Of a stretch of 35,005 bases of DNA, positions 18,033-27,369 are shown one piece after another. The stretch is taken from NCBI GenBank assembly GCA_024637275.1, contig JAGXFS010000165.1:1-35005 (forward strand), read 5' to 3'. The translations under genes and the position numbers were made by a program. The notes below the pieces were generated by a model. That model worked only from the letters and a program-made list of their open reading frames with translations, searched no databases and was not told the origin of the DNA. Every line of letters starts with the position of its first letter. The first letter of the stretch is position 1. The DNA comes from Acidimicrobiia bacterium. GTDB lineage: Bacteria > Actinomycetota > Acidimicrobiia > Spongiisociales > JAENVV01.

Positions 18033-18058
18033 CCGGCAGGTCCGTTCGGTCCTGCCGG
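18033..18058 (+). repeat. 8-bp stem-loop upstream of the DsbA-like gene
   Basis: CCGGCAGG (18033-18040) pairs with CCTGCCGG (18051-18058) across a 10-base loop and ends 13 bases before the likely GTG start at 18072. It could mask translation initiation or be an old terminator; the sequence alone does not decide. Confidence 0.4.
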
Positions 18059-18071
18059 TAGGCTGGCGACC

Positions 18072-19520
18072 GTGAAACCAGTAGTACGACGACACATGAA
18101 TTCTGGTTGGCTGCTCGGCCTCCTCGCCTTGGCCCTCGTGCTCGCAGCCTGTACCACTGGCACCGGTACCACCACTCTGGCACCGGATGCGGCCGAAGTT
18201 GCCTCAAGCGACACCACGGAGCCGGACTGCATCGAGGCGGGAACCTGCTCCGAAGCAGACGAAACAATCACTAGCACGGAACCGGTAGCTGCCGAGCCTG
18301 CGGACACATACGACGGATTAGCGGTCGGGTTCAACGACGACGGATTCGCCTATTTGGGTGACCCCGACGCTCCGATCACGTTGATGGAATTCTCCGATTA
18401 TCTGTGCCCGTTCTGCGGGCGGCACTTCGCCCAGACCACGCCGCAACTCATCGACCGGTACATCCGCACCGGGGAGGTCAACCTGGTGTTCCGCGACTTC
18501 CCGCTGGCCGAACTGCATCCCACCGCCCCGGCGGGACATGCTGCGGCACTATGCGTATCCGAGCAAGGGGCGGCGCTCTTCTGGGAGTATCACGACGCCC
18601 TGTTCGCCAGACAAGCGGCGTGGTCGTCGGTGCCGGACAATCGCGACTTCCTGGCTGCCGTGGCCGGGGAGATCGGTGCCGACCTCGACGCCTATCAGGC
18701 CTGCGTCGACTCTGGTCGAACCGTGCCGATGGTCGACCAGCGAATCGCCGAGGGGCGGGCGGCCGGATTCTCTGGAACGCCCAGCTTCCAGGTCGTCGAC
18801 AATCGCACCGACGATGTTTACGGCATCGTAGGGGCGCAATCGCTCGAGACGTTCGTCTCCGTCCTGGACGCCGCCATCGCCGGAGAGGCGCCGGTGGTTG
18901 CCGCTGAGCCGCCACCCGAAACACCCAACCTGCCGTTGTGGGCCAGTGCCGACGGTCTGGTCCCCGATCCCGACCGACCCGGCTACACCCTGGCCGGCGA
19001 CGCCTATCTCGGCGATCCCGACGCTTCGCTGGTGGTGGTTGAGATTTCCGATTTCCAATGTCCGTTCTGTCGCCGGCACGCCACCGAGGTGCAACCGCTG
19101 CTCGAAGAACGCTACGTCGACACCGGTCAGGCCATGTGGGTGTTCAAACACCTTCCGCTGCAGATTCATCCTCAAGCGCCTGTGGCTGCGGCCGCCGCTG
19201 ACTGTGCCGGCGAGCAGGGGGCGTTCTGGCCGATGCGCGACAGACTGTTCGAGTCGGTGGAGGAGTGGTCGGTCGATCCACCGGACGAGGCGCTGACCGG
19301 TCTCGCCGGTGACATCGGGTTGAATGAGGCGGCCTTCACGTCGTGCCTCGGCGGCCGTTCCGCACTGGAAGGCGTTCTTGACGATCTCTACGACCTGACC
19401 GGTATCTTCAACACCACACCGACCTTCGTGGTGTTGTTCGACGGCCAGGCCTCCGTGATCGAGGGTGCACAGGCACTCGAGCAGTTCGTCACAGCGTTCG
19501 AGGCGCTCCTAGAGGGGTAG
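18072..19520 (+). CDS. Lipoprotein with two tandem DsbA-like thioredoxin-fold domains
   Basis: 482 residues from GTG 18072 (ATG 18096 also possible). The lipobox is LAAC with Cys27, then an acidic Thr/Ser-rich linker. Two homologous Thioredoxin_4/DsbA domains follow, each with a CPFC active site (residues 112-115 and 330-333) and a cis-proline loop (SGTPSF and NTTPTF). Each domain begins with a similar stretch (YLGDPDA). The protein is probably an extracytoplasmic thiol-disulfide oxidoreductase anchored to the membrane; the duplication could pair an oxidant with a reductant or bind two clients. No DsbB/VKOR partner is present in the window. Confidence 0.88.
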   Translation: MKPVVRRHMNSGWLLGLLALALVLAACTTGTGTTTLAPDAAEVASSDTTEPDCIEAGTCSEADETITSTEPVAAEPADTYDGLAVGFNDDGFAYLGDPDAPITLMEFSDYLCPFCGRHFAQTTPQLIDRYIRTGEVNLVFRDFPLAELHPTAPAGHAAALCVSEQGAALFWEYHDALFARQAAWSSVPDNRDFLAAVAGEIGADLDAYQACVDSGRTVPMVDQRIAEGRAAGFSGTPSFQVVDNRTDDVYGIVGAQSLETFVSVLDAAIAGEAPVVAAEPPPETPNLPLWASADGLVPDPDRPGYTLAGDAYLGDPDASLVVVEISDFQCPFCRRHATEVQPLLEERYVDTGQAMWVFKHLPLQIHPQAPVAAAAADCAGEQGAFWPMRDRLFESVEEWSVDPPDEALTGLAGDIGLNEAAFTSCLGGRSALEGVLDDLYDLTGIFNTTPTFVVLFDGQASVIEGAQALEQFVTAFEALLEG

Positions 19521-19736
19521 TAGCCGCGACGGGCTCCCCCTGAGGTTGATGATGGTATCGGCCGACCGCCAGGGACGGCTTTGCGTGGAGTTGGACAGCC
19601 CTGATGTGACCAGCTTTCTAGCGGCGATCGGGGCTTTGCTCTGGTTCGATGGGTAGCGCAATCTCACATGCGATGATCTGCTGAGAAACGGAGGTTTGGC
19701 AGGTCTGAGCCGAGCGATAGGTTGGTCGTGCCCTCG

Positions 19737-22700
19737 CTAGGTGCCGATCTCGGCCAGCAACTGCTCGACCCGCTCTCGCCCTTCGGTGCTGCCACTGTCA
19801 GGAAGTGTGGCGAGGATCGACTCAAGGAGCTGTTTGGCTTCGGCACGCTCACCCGTGTGGATCAGAAGTTTGGCCAGTTCGAGGTCGCTGATCCGTTTGA
19901 GGCCGTTGTAGCCGTAGGCGGTCGACCTGTCTCCGGCTTCCTCAAGGAGTTTCCTACCGTCACGTTTGGCCCGGAGGAGGTATTTGACGAAACCCGGGTT
20001 GCGGGCCAAGCCTGCCATATCCTTGGTTGCTTCGCCCGTCGCGATCCGTGCGAGCGTGGTGCCGATGTACACCTGGGCAAACAGGTACTCCCAGATGCGC
20101 GAGTTCGCTTTGGCGGCGTCGAGAGTGTCGAAGAGTTGGCGCATGCCAGCGCTCAGATCGCCTTCGCTCATCATCGCGGCGCCTTCGGCCAAAGCCACAA
20201 ACAGGGGCGCCGGCAGATCGATTCCCGCTTCCATCGCAGCTCGTAGTTGGTCGGCGGCCTCTCGAGCGGCGGCGCCATCGCCGATCAGTACGGCGGCCGC
20301 CGCGACGGTGAGGTTGGCGGTTTCACTGTAGATCGGGTCTTTGGCGATCTCGCGGGCCCGGCGAGCAGTCTCTTGCCCAGATGAGAAGCAAAGTGCGAGC
20401 GCGTCGGCGAACGCAATGCCCTGGTAGCCATACGCGATGCATCGGTTGTTTCCCGCGCTTTGACCGAAAGCAATTAGCTCTTCGGACATGGCGTGTACAT
20501 CATCTGGCCGACCTGCCGAAGCCATCACGTATGCCAGGGTGCCGCGTGATTTCAGGTACGGGTAGGCGTCCTCGTCACGGTGGGCGAAAACCCAATCTTT
20601 GATGTCGTCGGCGGCTTCGATGGCCTTGTTTGGCTGGCCAGTCATGAAATAGGCCCAGATCATCCATGTTTTTGCGTAGGCGATACCCGCCTCGTGATTG
20701 ATGCGTTCGGCAATCTCCAAGGCTTCATTGAGGTGTCGCAGGTTGTCGGCCTGATCCAACTCGAACCCGGCAACGTGACCGCGCCAGATCAACCACCACA
20801 TTCGCAACGTCTCGTCGCCGAGTCGATCGACGACCTCTTGATGGTGTTCGAGCAGTTCACCTAGCGTCAGCAGCCGGGCCTGGTAGTAGAAGAGGAGCGC
20901 CCAGTCGAGGATGGTCTCGACAAGAGCCCGGTCGGCCTCGTCCCCAGTGGCGTCGCGCAGAGCCTCATAGGCAGCTTCGTAATGGGCTTGGGCTTCGACG
21001 AGCGCGTAGCGGTCCATCGCCTTTTGGCCGGCGGCGCGCCGGTACTCGACCGCCTTGTGCACATCGCCGGCCTCGGTGAAGTGATAGGCGAGCGTTTCGC
21101 TGACCTCCTCGATGCGCCCGGCAAACTGGACTTCGATGGCGGCCGCTGCCCTGGCATGGAGAACAGCCCGTTCTGGTTTGAGGAGGCCCTGGTAGGCGAC
21201 GTCCTGGGTGAGAGAATGCTTGAAGAAGTATTCGAGATCGGGTTCGGCGTTCCGTTCCCGAATCAGGTCGGCCGTTTCGAGTTCGGACAGGCTGGGATCG
21301 AGTGTGTCGGTGGCGGTGGCTACCCGGCGGATCACCTCGTACAGAAAATCGCGGCCCACCACCGACGCTTCGCGCAATACTCGCTTCCGGTCGTCTTGTA
21401 ACCGATCGATTCGGGCGGCGATGACGCCCCGCACCGACGTGGGGACGTCGGCGTCTTCGAGTGATCCGGCAATCTGCCAACCGTCGTCGGTCTGAATGAG
21501 GGCGTTCGTTTCGATCAACGAGTTGATGATTTCTTCGAGATAGAACGGATTACCGTCGGTGCGCCGGACGACAAAATCGACGAGTGGTGCTGGAGGCTCA
21601 TCGACGGCCAGGAGCGAGGCAACCAGGGCAGCCGATTGGCGTGGCGACAACGCTTTGAGTTCGATCTCCCGAAGCCCGGGCAAGCTGCCCTCGAATTCGG
21701 GTCGGTAATTGGCCACGACCACCACCGGACTCCGAACCGCGTCGATCAGGCTCGCGAAAATCCCCACGGTCGATGGATCAGCCCAATGCAGATCCTGGAG
21801 CACCAGCACTGTCGGCGCCCGCTCGCACAGTCCGTCGATGACGGCGATTAGGGACTCGAGCAGTCGATCCTGGAACGAGTCCTTGTCGATGGCCGACCCG
21901 GGCCGTGGATCAAGACCGAACAGCCGATTCAGTGGAGCGAGAACTCGGTCGGTGTCTGATACGAGACCCGCCAGACCTGCTTCGAGTTTGGTGGAGATCG
22001 ACTGTTTCGTGTCATCTTCGTTGATGCCGAGCGCATTGGAGATGAGGTCGATGAGGGCTGCGAAGGGGATGGTCTCCCCGTAGGCGTAGGCTCTCCCCTC
22101 TAACCACTCGACGTTGTCTTTGACCCGGTCCTGAAATTCGGCCAGCAGCCGCGTCTTTCCGGCCCCGGCCTCGGCCCGGAGTCCGATGACGCTGCCTTCG
22201 CCGTCCTGAACCTTTTCGACGGCGGCCAGCAACACGCCGAGTTCCTCATGACGGCCCACGAAGGCGGCTTGTTTGCGCGACGGCCCGGTTCGCGTCTGTC
22301 TGACTCCCACGACCATCTTGACTGGCGTGAGGCCCGTCTTGCCCTTCAGGTCGTGTTCGCCGCGTTCTTCCAATTCGAACACGTTGCCAACCAGTTGGGC
22401 GGTCTCGGGACCGAGCAAGATCTGACCCGCCTCGGACAGGTCTTCGAGGCGGGCAGCCAGGTTGATCGTGTCGCCAAGCGGACCGGTGTCGGCCGAATCG
22501 AATGAGCTGGCGCTGGTCACCACCAGGCCGGTGTTGATGCCCGAATGCATGACGACGGGGCGGCCAATCTTGGCTTCGATCGCCGGACTCATCTCGTCGA
22601 CGGCAGCGTGAATCTCCATGACGGCTCTCACAGCCCGTTCGGCATCGTCTTCGTGGGCGACCGGGTCGCCGAAGACGGCCATTACGGCGTCGCCGAGTAG

Positions 22701-23030
22701 CTTGTCGACCCGTCCGCCATAGCGTTCAATGATCCCCGTCGCTGACTTGAAGATTCGGCCCATGATCGCCTGCACGTCCTCGACATCGAGCCTCTCGGAC
22801 ATCGCCGTAAAGCCAGAAAGGTCGCTGAACACGACGGTGATCTGGCGACGTTCGGCCTGGCGAGTCGACCCTCCCGTCAGGGCAGCGGCGCACTGATTGC
22901 AGAACCTGGCCTCTTCACCGTTTTCGGCTCCGCATTGGTTACAGGTGATGTGTTGCCCCTCGAATCGACCCAGGGAGATAGTACCAGCGGCAGTTTTGGC
23001 GAGTTGCGTAGTGGAGGTCCCGTGACGCAA
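19737..23030 (-). CDS. Zinc-ribbon / class III nucleotidyl cyclase / AAA ATPase / TPR signalling protein
   Basis: Up to 1097 residues from TTG 23030. Residues 30-47 form a CxxC...CxxC zinc ribbon. A class III cyclase domain (about 60-240) has metal-binding Asp70 and Asp114 (LLGDAVMAVFG), Lys110, and Asn190/Arg194 in DTINLAARLE, so the catalytic set looks intact. An ATPase domain follows, with Walker A AEAGAGKT (286-293) and a Walker B-like VLVLQDLHWAD. The C-terminal half is helical and TPR-like. Such multidomain proteins are common in actinobacteria and presumably make cAMP in response to protein or ligand binding. The start is doubtful: homologs usually begin just before the ribbon, where this sequence has ATC (22949-22947) after a good GAGGGG ribosome site. 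Confidence 0.9.
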   Translation of the reverse strand: MRHGTSTTQLAKTAAGTISLGRFEGQHITCNQCGAENGEEARFCNQCAAALTGGSTRQAERRQITVVFSDLSGFTAMSERLDVEDVQAIMGRIFKSATGIIERYGGRVDKLLGDAVMAVFGDPVAHEDDAERAVRAVMEIHAAVDEMSPAIEAKIGRPVVMHSGINTGLVVTSASSFDSADTGPLGDTINLAARLEDLSEAGQILLGPETAQLVGNVFELEERGEHDLKGKTGLTPVKMVVGVRQTRTGPSRKQAAFVGRHEELGVLLAAVEKVQDGEGSVIGLRAEAGAGKTRLLAEFQDRVKDNVEWLEGRAYAYGETIPFAALIDLISNALGINEDDTKQSISTKLEAGLAGLVSDTDRVLAPLNRLFGLDPRPGSAIDKDSFQDRLLESLIAVIDGLCERAPTVLVLQDLHWADPSTVGIFASLIDAVRSPVVVVANYRPEFEGSLPGLREIELKALSPRQSAALVASLLAVDEPPAPLVDFVVRRTDGNPFYLEEIINSLIETNALIQTDDGWQIAGSLEDADVPTSVRGVIAARIDRLQDDRKRVLREASVVGRDFLYEVIRRVATATDTLDPSLSELETADLIRERNAEPDLEYFFKHSLTQDVAYQGLLKPERAVLHARAAAAIEVQFAGRIEEVSETLAYHFTEAGDVHKAVEYRRAAGQKAMDRYALVEAQAHYEAAYEALRDATGDEADRALVETILDWALLFYYQARLLTLGELLEHHQEVVDRLGDETLRMWWLIWRGHVAGFELDQADNLRHLNEALEIAERINHEAGIAYAKTWMIWAYFMTGQPNKAIEAADDIKDWVFAHRDEDAYPYLKSRGTLAYVMASAGRPDDVHAMSEELIAFGQSAGNNRCIAYGYQGIAFADALALCFSSGQETARRAREIAKDPIYSETANLTVAAAAVLIGDGAAAREAADQLRAAMEAGIDLPAPLFVALAEGAAMMSEGDLSAGMRQLFDTLDAAKANSRIWEYLFAQVYIGTTLARIATGEATKDMAGLARNPGFVKYLLRAKRDGRKLLEEAGDRSTAYGYNGLKRISDLELAKLLIHTGERAEAKQLLESILATLPDSGSTEGRERVEQLLAEIGT

Positions 23031-23144
23031 GATCGTCTGGATACATTGTGGCGGCGGGCCACCCCCGTAGCGTACGAACTGCTCGAGCTGGGTTGTTCAC
23101 CTGTTCGGTGGACGCAGCCTGTGAGGACTGGTGGAGGTATTCGA

Positions 23145-23196
23145 GCGGGAGCGGGCGCCCCACCGGTCACTACGTCGGTGGGGCGCCCGCTCCCGC
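23145..23196 (-). terminator. 21-bp perfect stem-loop between VWA and cyclase genes
   Basis: Bases 23145-23165 are the exact reverse complement of 23176-23196, with a 10-base loop. The stem is very GC-rich. It lies 55 bases beyond the stop of the VWA gene on the minus strand, so terminator or 3'-end stabiliser is the likely role; no long T-tract follows. Confidence 0.65.
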
Positions 23197-23251
23197 AATC
23201 GCGCCGCTTGATGTCTCCGCCCCTCCCTACAGAACGAAGACATCGATCCCC

Positions 23252-25078
23252 CTATTTCGGCAGCGGCGGGACCAGACAGACCAACGGGTCTGAAGCGTTG
23301 CCTGAGGCGTCGACGGCATAGATGAGCATGTCGCCCTGACCCTTCAGGTGATAGTCGACGGCTCCGGCCCGGCCTTTGGTGCTGCCGATCTTCTTCTCGG
23401 ATGGCTCAGCACCCGGGGCCTGGGTCCATTTGATGATCGTGCCGGCCGGATAAGGACCGAACACATGGCGGGTGGCCTGATCCATCACGTACACCAGCGG
23501 GTTGGGGTCGACGAGGTCTTCGGCCTTCAGGTCGTAGAAGCCGTCCTCGTTTTGGCCGCCCTTGGCACCGGGCAGGCTGCTGTTACCGGCCGGAGGGATT
23601 TTCTTGCCGTGCGGATTCGGACCAGGCAAACAGGCCGCCAGCGGGGGAGTGGCGTCCGCCCATTCGACGGTTGCCGTGTCGCAGCCGACCTGGCCGGTCG
23701 GCGTAGCCACCGTGAAGCAAGCCTCGATGGTGTCGGTACCGCCTACGCTATCACTGGCATAGGTCCAGGACACGTGGCCGTCCGTGTCGGTTGCGCAGTC
23801 GACCGCCAGCGTGCAGGTACCGGACGCACCGGCGTTCGGGCCACTGATGACGGTGAACGCGACAATGCGGCCGTCAACGGAACTCGCCTCACCGAAGATC
23901 GTGGCGGTGACCGTGTGGGTGGCGTCAACTCCGAGTTCCTTGGTGGCCGAGGGCGGAGTCAGGGTGATGGCGAACACGGACACGTTGGTGCAGGCGGGCC
24001 CGCTGTTGCCGAGGCCTCCGGCGTCGTGTCCGAAGGCAGTCACACAAAGGGAGTGGGCTCCCACGCCGAGGTTGGTGGCCGGGGTCGTGTAGTCGACCAG
24101 GATCGGGCCATCAGCGGGGAGCATGGGCGAGATGTCTCCACCCAGTACGGGAGTGGCTGCTCCGCCATCGACGGACAGCTCAAGCGAGTCGAGGGTGGAC
24201 GCCAGGAAACCGGAAATCAGTCCGGCCAGATCAGCCGGATTGGTGACCTCGGTGCAGATTCCCCCCGTTGTGTGGGCGATGTGTTGGAGCGTGCCGGCCA
24301 TTCCGCCGGTGCAACTCGAGGACGCGCCGATGGCGAAAGTATGGGCGATCGCCCCGGTGCCGGCCAGGGCGTCCAAATCGAAGTCGAAGCTGGACCCGGA
24401 ATTGCTCTCTCCGTCTGAAAGGAAAACGACGATATTGGTTCCATTGGTGCTGGCATCGACGATCTGTTTGGCGGCCACGAGACCGGCGGCAAAATTGGTG
24501 CCAGCCTCATCGGCGTCCTTGGGAGTGAACAAGCCAGGGCCGGCCCGCCCGAACAGGCCCTGGGCGGTGATCGACTTGACGACAGCCGTCACATCTCCGG
24601 GGCCGGCGTCAGGAGTGGTGATTGGATCGTCGCCACCCAGGGGAGTCATGTCGGCGACGACGGCCCTTTTGCCATAGGCGGCCACACCCACCTCGTCGAC
24701 CGAGCCAGAAACAATCGCGGCCTGATTGAGGGCTACGACACCGGCGATCTCACAGTCGAGAATCGAGTTGGAAAGTCCGTCTCCGTTTTGGTCACCGCCG
24801 CAATCGCTGGCGGTGAGAGTATTGGCGCTCCCCGAGACATCAACGACGTACACGATGGTGGCGTCGGCATTCCCGAACCCAACCGAAGCCGTACCGACCA
24901 CATCGACATCGACCGTGCCCAACGGGGACGATACGACATACTCGGTGCCGTCGAGGGGAGCATCAACGGTCACGTCGATCGGGGTGCCATTGGGCAAGGT
25001 GTCGCCCGAGGATGACGCCAACGCCGGAGCAGAAATCAGTAGGAACACCAGGACGGTAGGAATGGCTAGACGCTTCAC
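23252..25078 (-). CDS. Secreted von Willebrand factor A domain protein
   Basis: 608 residues from GTG 25078, chosen because GAGGGG lies seven bases upstream and because it gives a compact signal peptide with an APALA cleavage site. A VWA domain spans about residues 70-290, with MIDAS motif DVSGS (80-84) and a later LSDGESNSGS loop, implying divalent-metal-dependent ligand binding. An Ig-like/invasin-like region near 370-480 (VDATHTVTATI, a CATDTDGHVSWTY stretch) follows, then a Pro/Gly-rich tail. There is no C-terminal anchor, so it is probably released or wall-associated. It could be an adhesive surface protein. Confidence 0.87.
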   Translation of the reverse strand: MKRLAIPTVLVFLLISAPALASSSGDTLPNGTPIDVTVDAPLDGTEYVVSSPLGTVDVDVVGTASVGFGNADATIVYVVDVSGSANTLTASDCGGDQNGDGLSNSILDCEIAGVVALNQAAIVSGSVDEVGVAAYGKRAVVADMTPLGGDDPITTPDAGPGDVTAVVKSITAQGLFGRAGPGLFTPKDADEAGTNFAAGLVAAKQIVDASTNGTNIVVFLSDGESNSGSSFDFDLDALAGTGAIAHTFAIGASSSCTGGMAGTLQHIAHTTGGICTEVTNPADLAGLISGFLASTLDSLELSVDGGAATPVLGGDISPMLPADGPILVDYTTPATNLGVGAHSLCVTAFGHDAGGLGNSGPACTNVSVFAITLTPPSATKELGVDATHTVTATIFGEASSVDGRIVAFTVISGPNAGASGTCTLAVDCATDTDGHVSWTYASDSVGGTDTIEACFTVATPTGQVGCDTATVEWADATPPLAACLPGPNPHGKKIPPAGNSSLPGAKGGQNEDGFYDLKAEDLVDPNPLVYVMDQATRHVFGPYPAGTIIKWTQAPGAEPSEKKIGSTKGRAGAVDYHLKGQGDMLIYAVDASGNASDPLVCLVPPLPK

Positions 25079-25120
25079 GCAAGAACCCCTCTTCGCGCCT
25101 ACCACCCCACCGCTAGTGGT

Positions 25121-25150
25121 GGTATATCACGCTGAGTGAGCGACCGTCAA
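25121..25150 (-). promoter_or_regulatory. Promoter of the VWA gene
   Basis: On the minus strand, TTGACG (25150-25145) is followed after 17-18 bases by ATATAC/TATACC (about 25127-25121), a good -35/-10 pair that would start transcription about 35 bases before the GTG. An inverted repeat (TACCACC at 25100-25106 with GGTGGTA at 25118-25124) overlaps the -10 and could be an operator. Confidence 0.55.
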
Positions 25151-25358
25151 GGTATATCCATCAAAGCGCGAAAAACCGTCGCTCTGTTCCGGAGCCGGAT
25201 CGCACACCAAGCCACCCCCAACTCAGAGACTCGGTCGAGCATTCCGAGGATCACCCCGACGGCCGATCGGTAGGGTCATCGGTAACCGAAGACCGGAGCA
25301 CCCATGGCCACGCCAGATCCCCAGCAGTCATCGTCAGATACGGGCGGATATCGAAGCG

Positions 25359-25688
25359 GTGCTGCGTGACTACATCGAGGGCTGGTACGGCGGCGACACG
25401 GCCCGGATGGATCACGCCCTCCACAACGACCTGGTCAAACGGATGCCGGTTGTCGACGTGACCAGCGGGAGTGCCTTGCGAGCGGTGTCCAAGGAACGTA
25501 TGTTGGAACTGACCGAAGGAGGCGGCGGGGACATGGCCGATCCCGAGTTCGAGATCTACGTCGACGAGATCGCGACCGACATCGCCTCGGCCCGGTTGCT
25601 GTCGCCCGAGTATCTCGACCTGGTCCACCTCGCCAAGACAGCCGACGGTTGGAAGATGGCCAACGTACTGTTTCACGTCCGCGAGTGA
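25359..25688 (+). CDS. NTF2-like (lumazine-binding-like) protein, 5' end apparently frameshifted
   Basis: 109 residues from GTG 25359. The sequence DYIEGWYGGD, then ALHNDLVKR and a final DGWKMANVLFH, matches the SnoaL/NTF2-like Lumazine_bd_2 type: a small cone-shaped fold, often of unknown ligand. The frame is open upstream and reads IRADIEAV before the GTG, which fits the family N-terminus, but has no start codon. An ATG at 25304 with a GGAG ribosome site five bases upstream lies in another frame and runs into TGA at 25367-25369. Start and body would join if one base were skipped near 25330-25345. Either a frameshift mutation or sequence error, or a leaderless-looking GTG start. Confidence 0.72.
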   Translation: MLRDYIEGWYGGDTARMDHALHNDLVKRMPVVDVTSGSALRAVSKERMLELTEGGGGDMADPEFEIYVDEIATDIASARLLSPEYLDLVHLAKTADGWKMANVLFHVRE

Positions 25689-25746
25689 CAAGCGCAGGCG
25701 TACCGGCGAAGCTGTGAACTCAATTAGGACAGCGGGGAGTTGGTAC

Positions 25747-26748
25747 TCAGCTTCGGCGCATCTCGACAATGAGGTCGTCTACCCGGGCCCACTCCTCGTG
25801 CAACCACCTGACACGGTCCGCAGCTGCGGCCGGGATGTCGGCGGCTGATACCCGGCGGAACGTGACCTGGACCCGGCGACCAACCGGCGCCTCCTGCCAG
25901 ATCTCCTTAAGGCCACGCACGCTTTCGAGGCCGGTATGGATGCCGAAGACGACGTCCATTCCTGAGTCGAGCAAAGCGAGCACCCCGCCGGTTCGCGGGG
26001 GCAGCACCTGGTCGTGGCCCTTCATGACCTCGTACAGTTCCGGCGCCGTTTCGGACAGGCGAAGCATCCGCGACTCGTACTTCGCCGGGCTGAACCGGGT
26101 CCCCTCCGGGAAGAGCAGAACCCCCTCGTCGGCGTCGAGGTCGGCACCGAGAGCTGCGATATTGGCTATTTCCTGCTCGGACGAGTCGGAGTTCCTATCG
26201 ACGAAGTAGTTGGGCAACCGGTTGCCGCCGATGTCCAACGCCGGATCGGACAATAATTCCTTCTTCAGCACCCAGCGCAACCGGATCCCGGCGCGATCGG
26301 AAACGAAGACATAGGGGAGCAGGTTGTCGACGATGCTGACATGGCGGAACAACACGATCACGGGGCCGGGAGAGACCACGTCGTTTTGGGTGCTCTCAAA
26401 GCTGAGGCCGAGCACCCGTTCCATTCCGGCCACGATGAAACGTACCCACCAGGCCTGCAGGTCGTAGGCCCCTTCGGCGAGCTTGGCCGGCCGCTTGTTT
26501 CCGGAGGGGAGCGCCGCCAGCCACTGGAATCCGCTGACAAAGACGACCACCATTTGGCCGGCCAAGTAGACCCAACCGATCGTCAGGAGCCGGGTAGCTG
26601 TCCACGGCTTGCGGGTTACTAATCCGCGCACCAGATCCACGGCTCCCGTGACGACAAGGAGCAATGGGAACAGGATCGTCAGGCTCAGAAAGAGGACTGC
26701 GGTGCGTGGGATCGTCACGAGTCGCCGTTGAAGCGCACCGGACATCAT
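25747..26748 (-). CDS. PlsC-type lysophospholipid/glycerol-phosphate acyltransferase
   Basis: 333 residues. Two N-terminal membrane helices lie at about residues 14-38 and 53-80. The acyltransferase motif H(x4)D is His136/Asp141 in FRHVSIVDN, and motif III is FPEGTRFS (213-220). These define the PlsC family, which transfers acyl chains in phospholipid or other lipid synthesis at the inner membrane face. It is longer than a minimal PlsC because of the N-terminal helices, so the acceptor may not be lysophosphatidate. No close operon partner is evident. Confidence 0.88.
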   Translation of the reverse strand: MMSGALQRRLVTIPRTAVLFLSLTILFPLLLVVTGAVDLVRGLVTRKPWTATRLLTIGWVYLAGQMVVVFVSGFQWLAALPSGNKRPAKLAEGAYDLQAWWVRFIVAGMERVLGLSFESTQNDVVSPGPVIVLFRHVSIVDNLLPYVFVSDRAGIRLRWVLKKELLSDPALDIGGNRLPNYFVDRNSDSSEQEIANIAALGADLDADEGVLLFPEGTRFSPAKYESRMLRLSETAPELYEVMKGHDQVLPPRTGGVLALLDSGMDVVFGIHTGLESVRGLKEIWQEAPVGRRVQVTFRRVSAADIPAAAADRVRWLHEEWARVDDLIVEMRRS

Positions 26749-26880
26749 GGCGCGCCGGGCCTGTCCAGAAATCCGCTCAGCCGTTCGTATGCCATAGTTT
26801 CACGATCCTACCGGCCCCCAACGTCCGGTCAGAGCACGAACCGGGCGCTAACCGAGCGCTAACAGCACAAGGCGCCGGGG

Positions 26881-27369
26881 TTATTCGAGCATTTTGGGGA
26901 TCACGAACCAGCGGAGCTCGCCGGTGTTGGGTCCGATGTCACTCCATGCCGACGTGAACTGGATGCACGCCACGCCGGCGGTTGGGAAGCGGAGTCGACC
27001 GCCGCCGATGAGAGAAGAAACCAGATTCGATGAGGTCGGTTCGTGACCGGCGAGCAGCACTGTCGAAACCCGTCGATCGGTTTCGCGCACCAGATTGATG
27101 ATCGAGGAGACGCCGCCTTCATACAGCAATCGGTTCTCTTGGACAGACGTCTCCCACTGGCCAGACTTGCGAGCCAGATCGAGAGTGTCACGAGCACGCG
27201 CTGCGGGCGACGTAAAGCAGACATCGGGAGCGACGCCGGCGTTGGTTATGAACAGGCCGATGCGTTTGGCGGCATCCTTGCCGCGTTTGGCGAGGGGGCG
27301 CTGTTCGTCATCGCCAAAGGTGGCATCCCAATCAGATTTTCCGTGACGGAGGACGAGCAGCGTTCGCAT
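26881..27369 (-). CDS. SixA-type histidine phosphatase
   Basis: 162 residues from ATG 27369; TTG 27378 is possible. The phosphoglycerate-mutase-like RHG motif is LRHGKSDW with phospho-His9. A SPAARARDT motif and a second catalytic His in LAGHEPT follow. Short proteins of this kind are SixA-like phosphohistidine phosphatases. The target is not evident here. The gene is divergent from transaldolase. Confidence 0.9.
   Translation of the reverse strand: MRTLLVLRHGKSDWDATFGDDEQRPLAKRGKDAAKRIGLFITNAGVAPDVCFTSPAARARDTLDLARKSGQWETSVQENRLLYEGGVSSIINLVRETDRRVSTVLLAGHEPTSSNLVSSLIGGGRLRFPTAGVACIQFTSAWSDIGPNTGELRWFVIPKMLE

Noticed and set aside
19549-19653. Short ORF of about 34 codons in the gap after the DsbA-like gene
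   Set aside because: No ribosome site and no recognisable domain; the gap 19521-19736 shows no other structure I can support.
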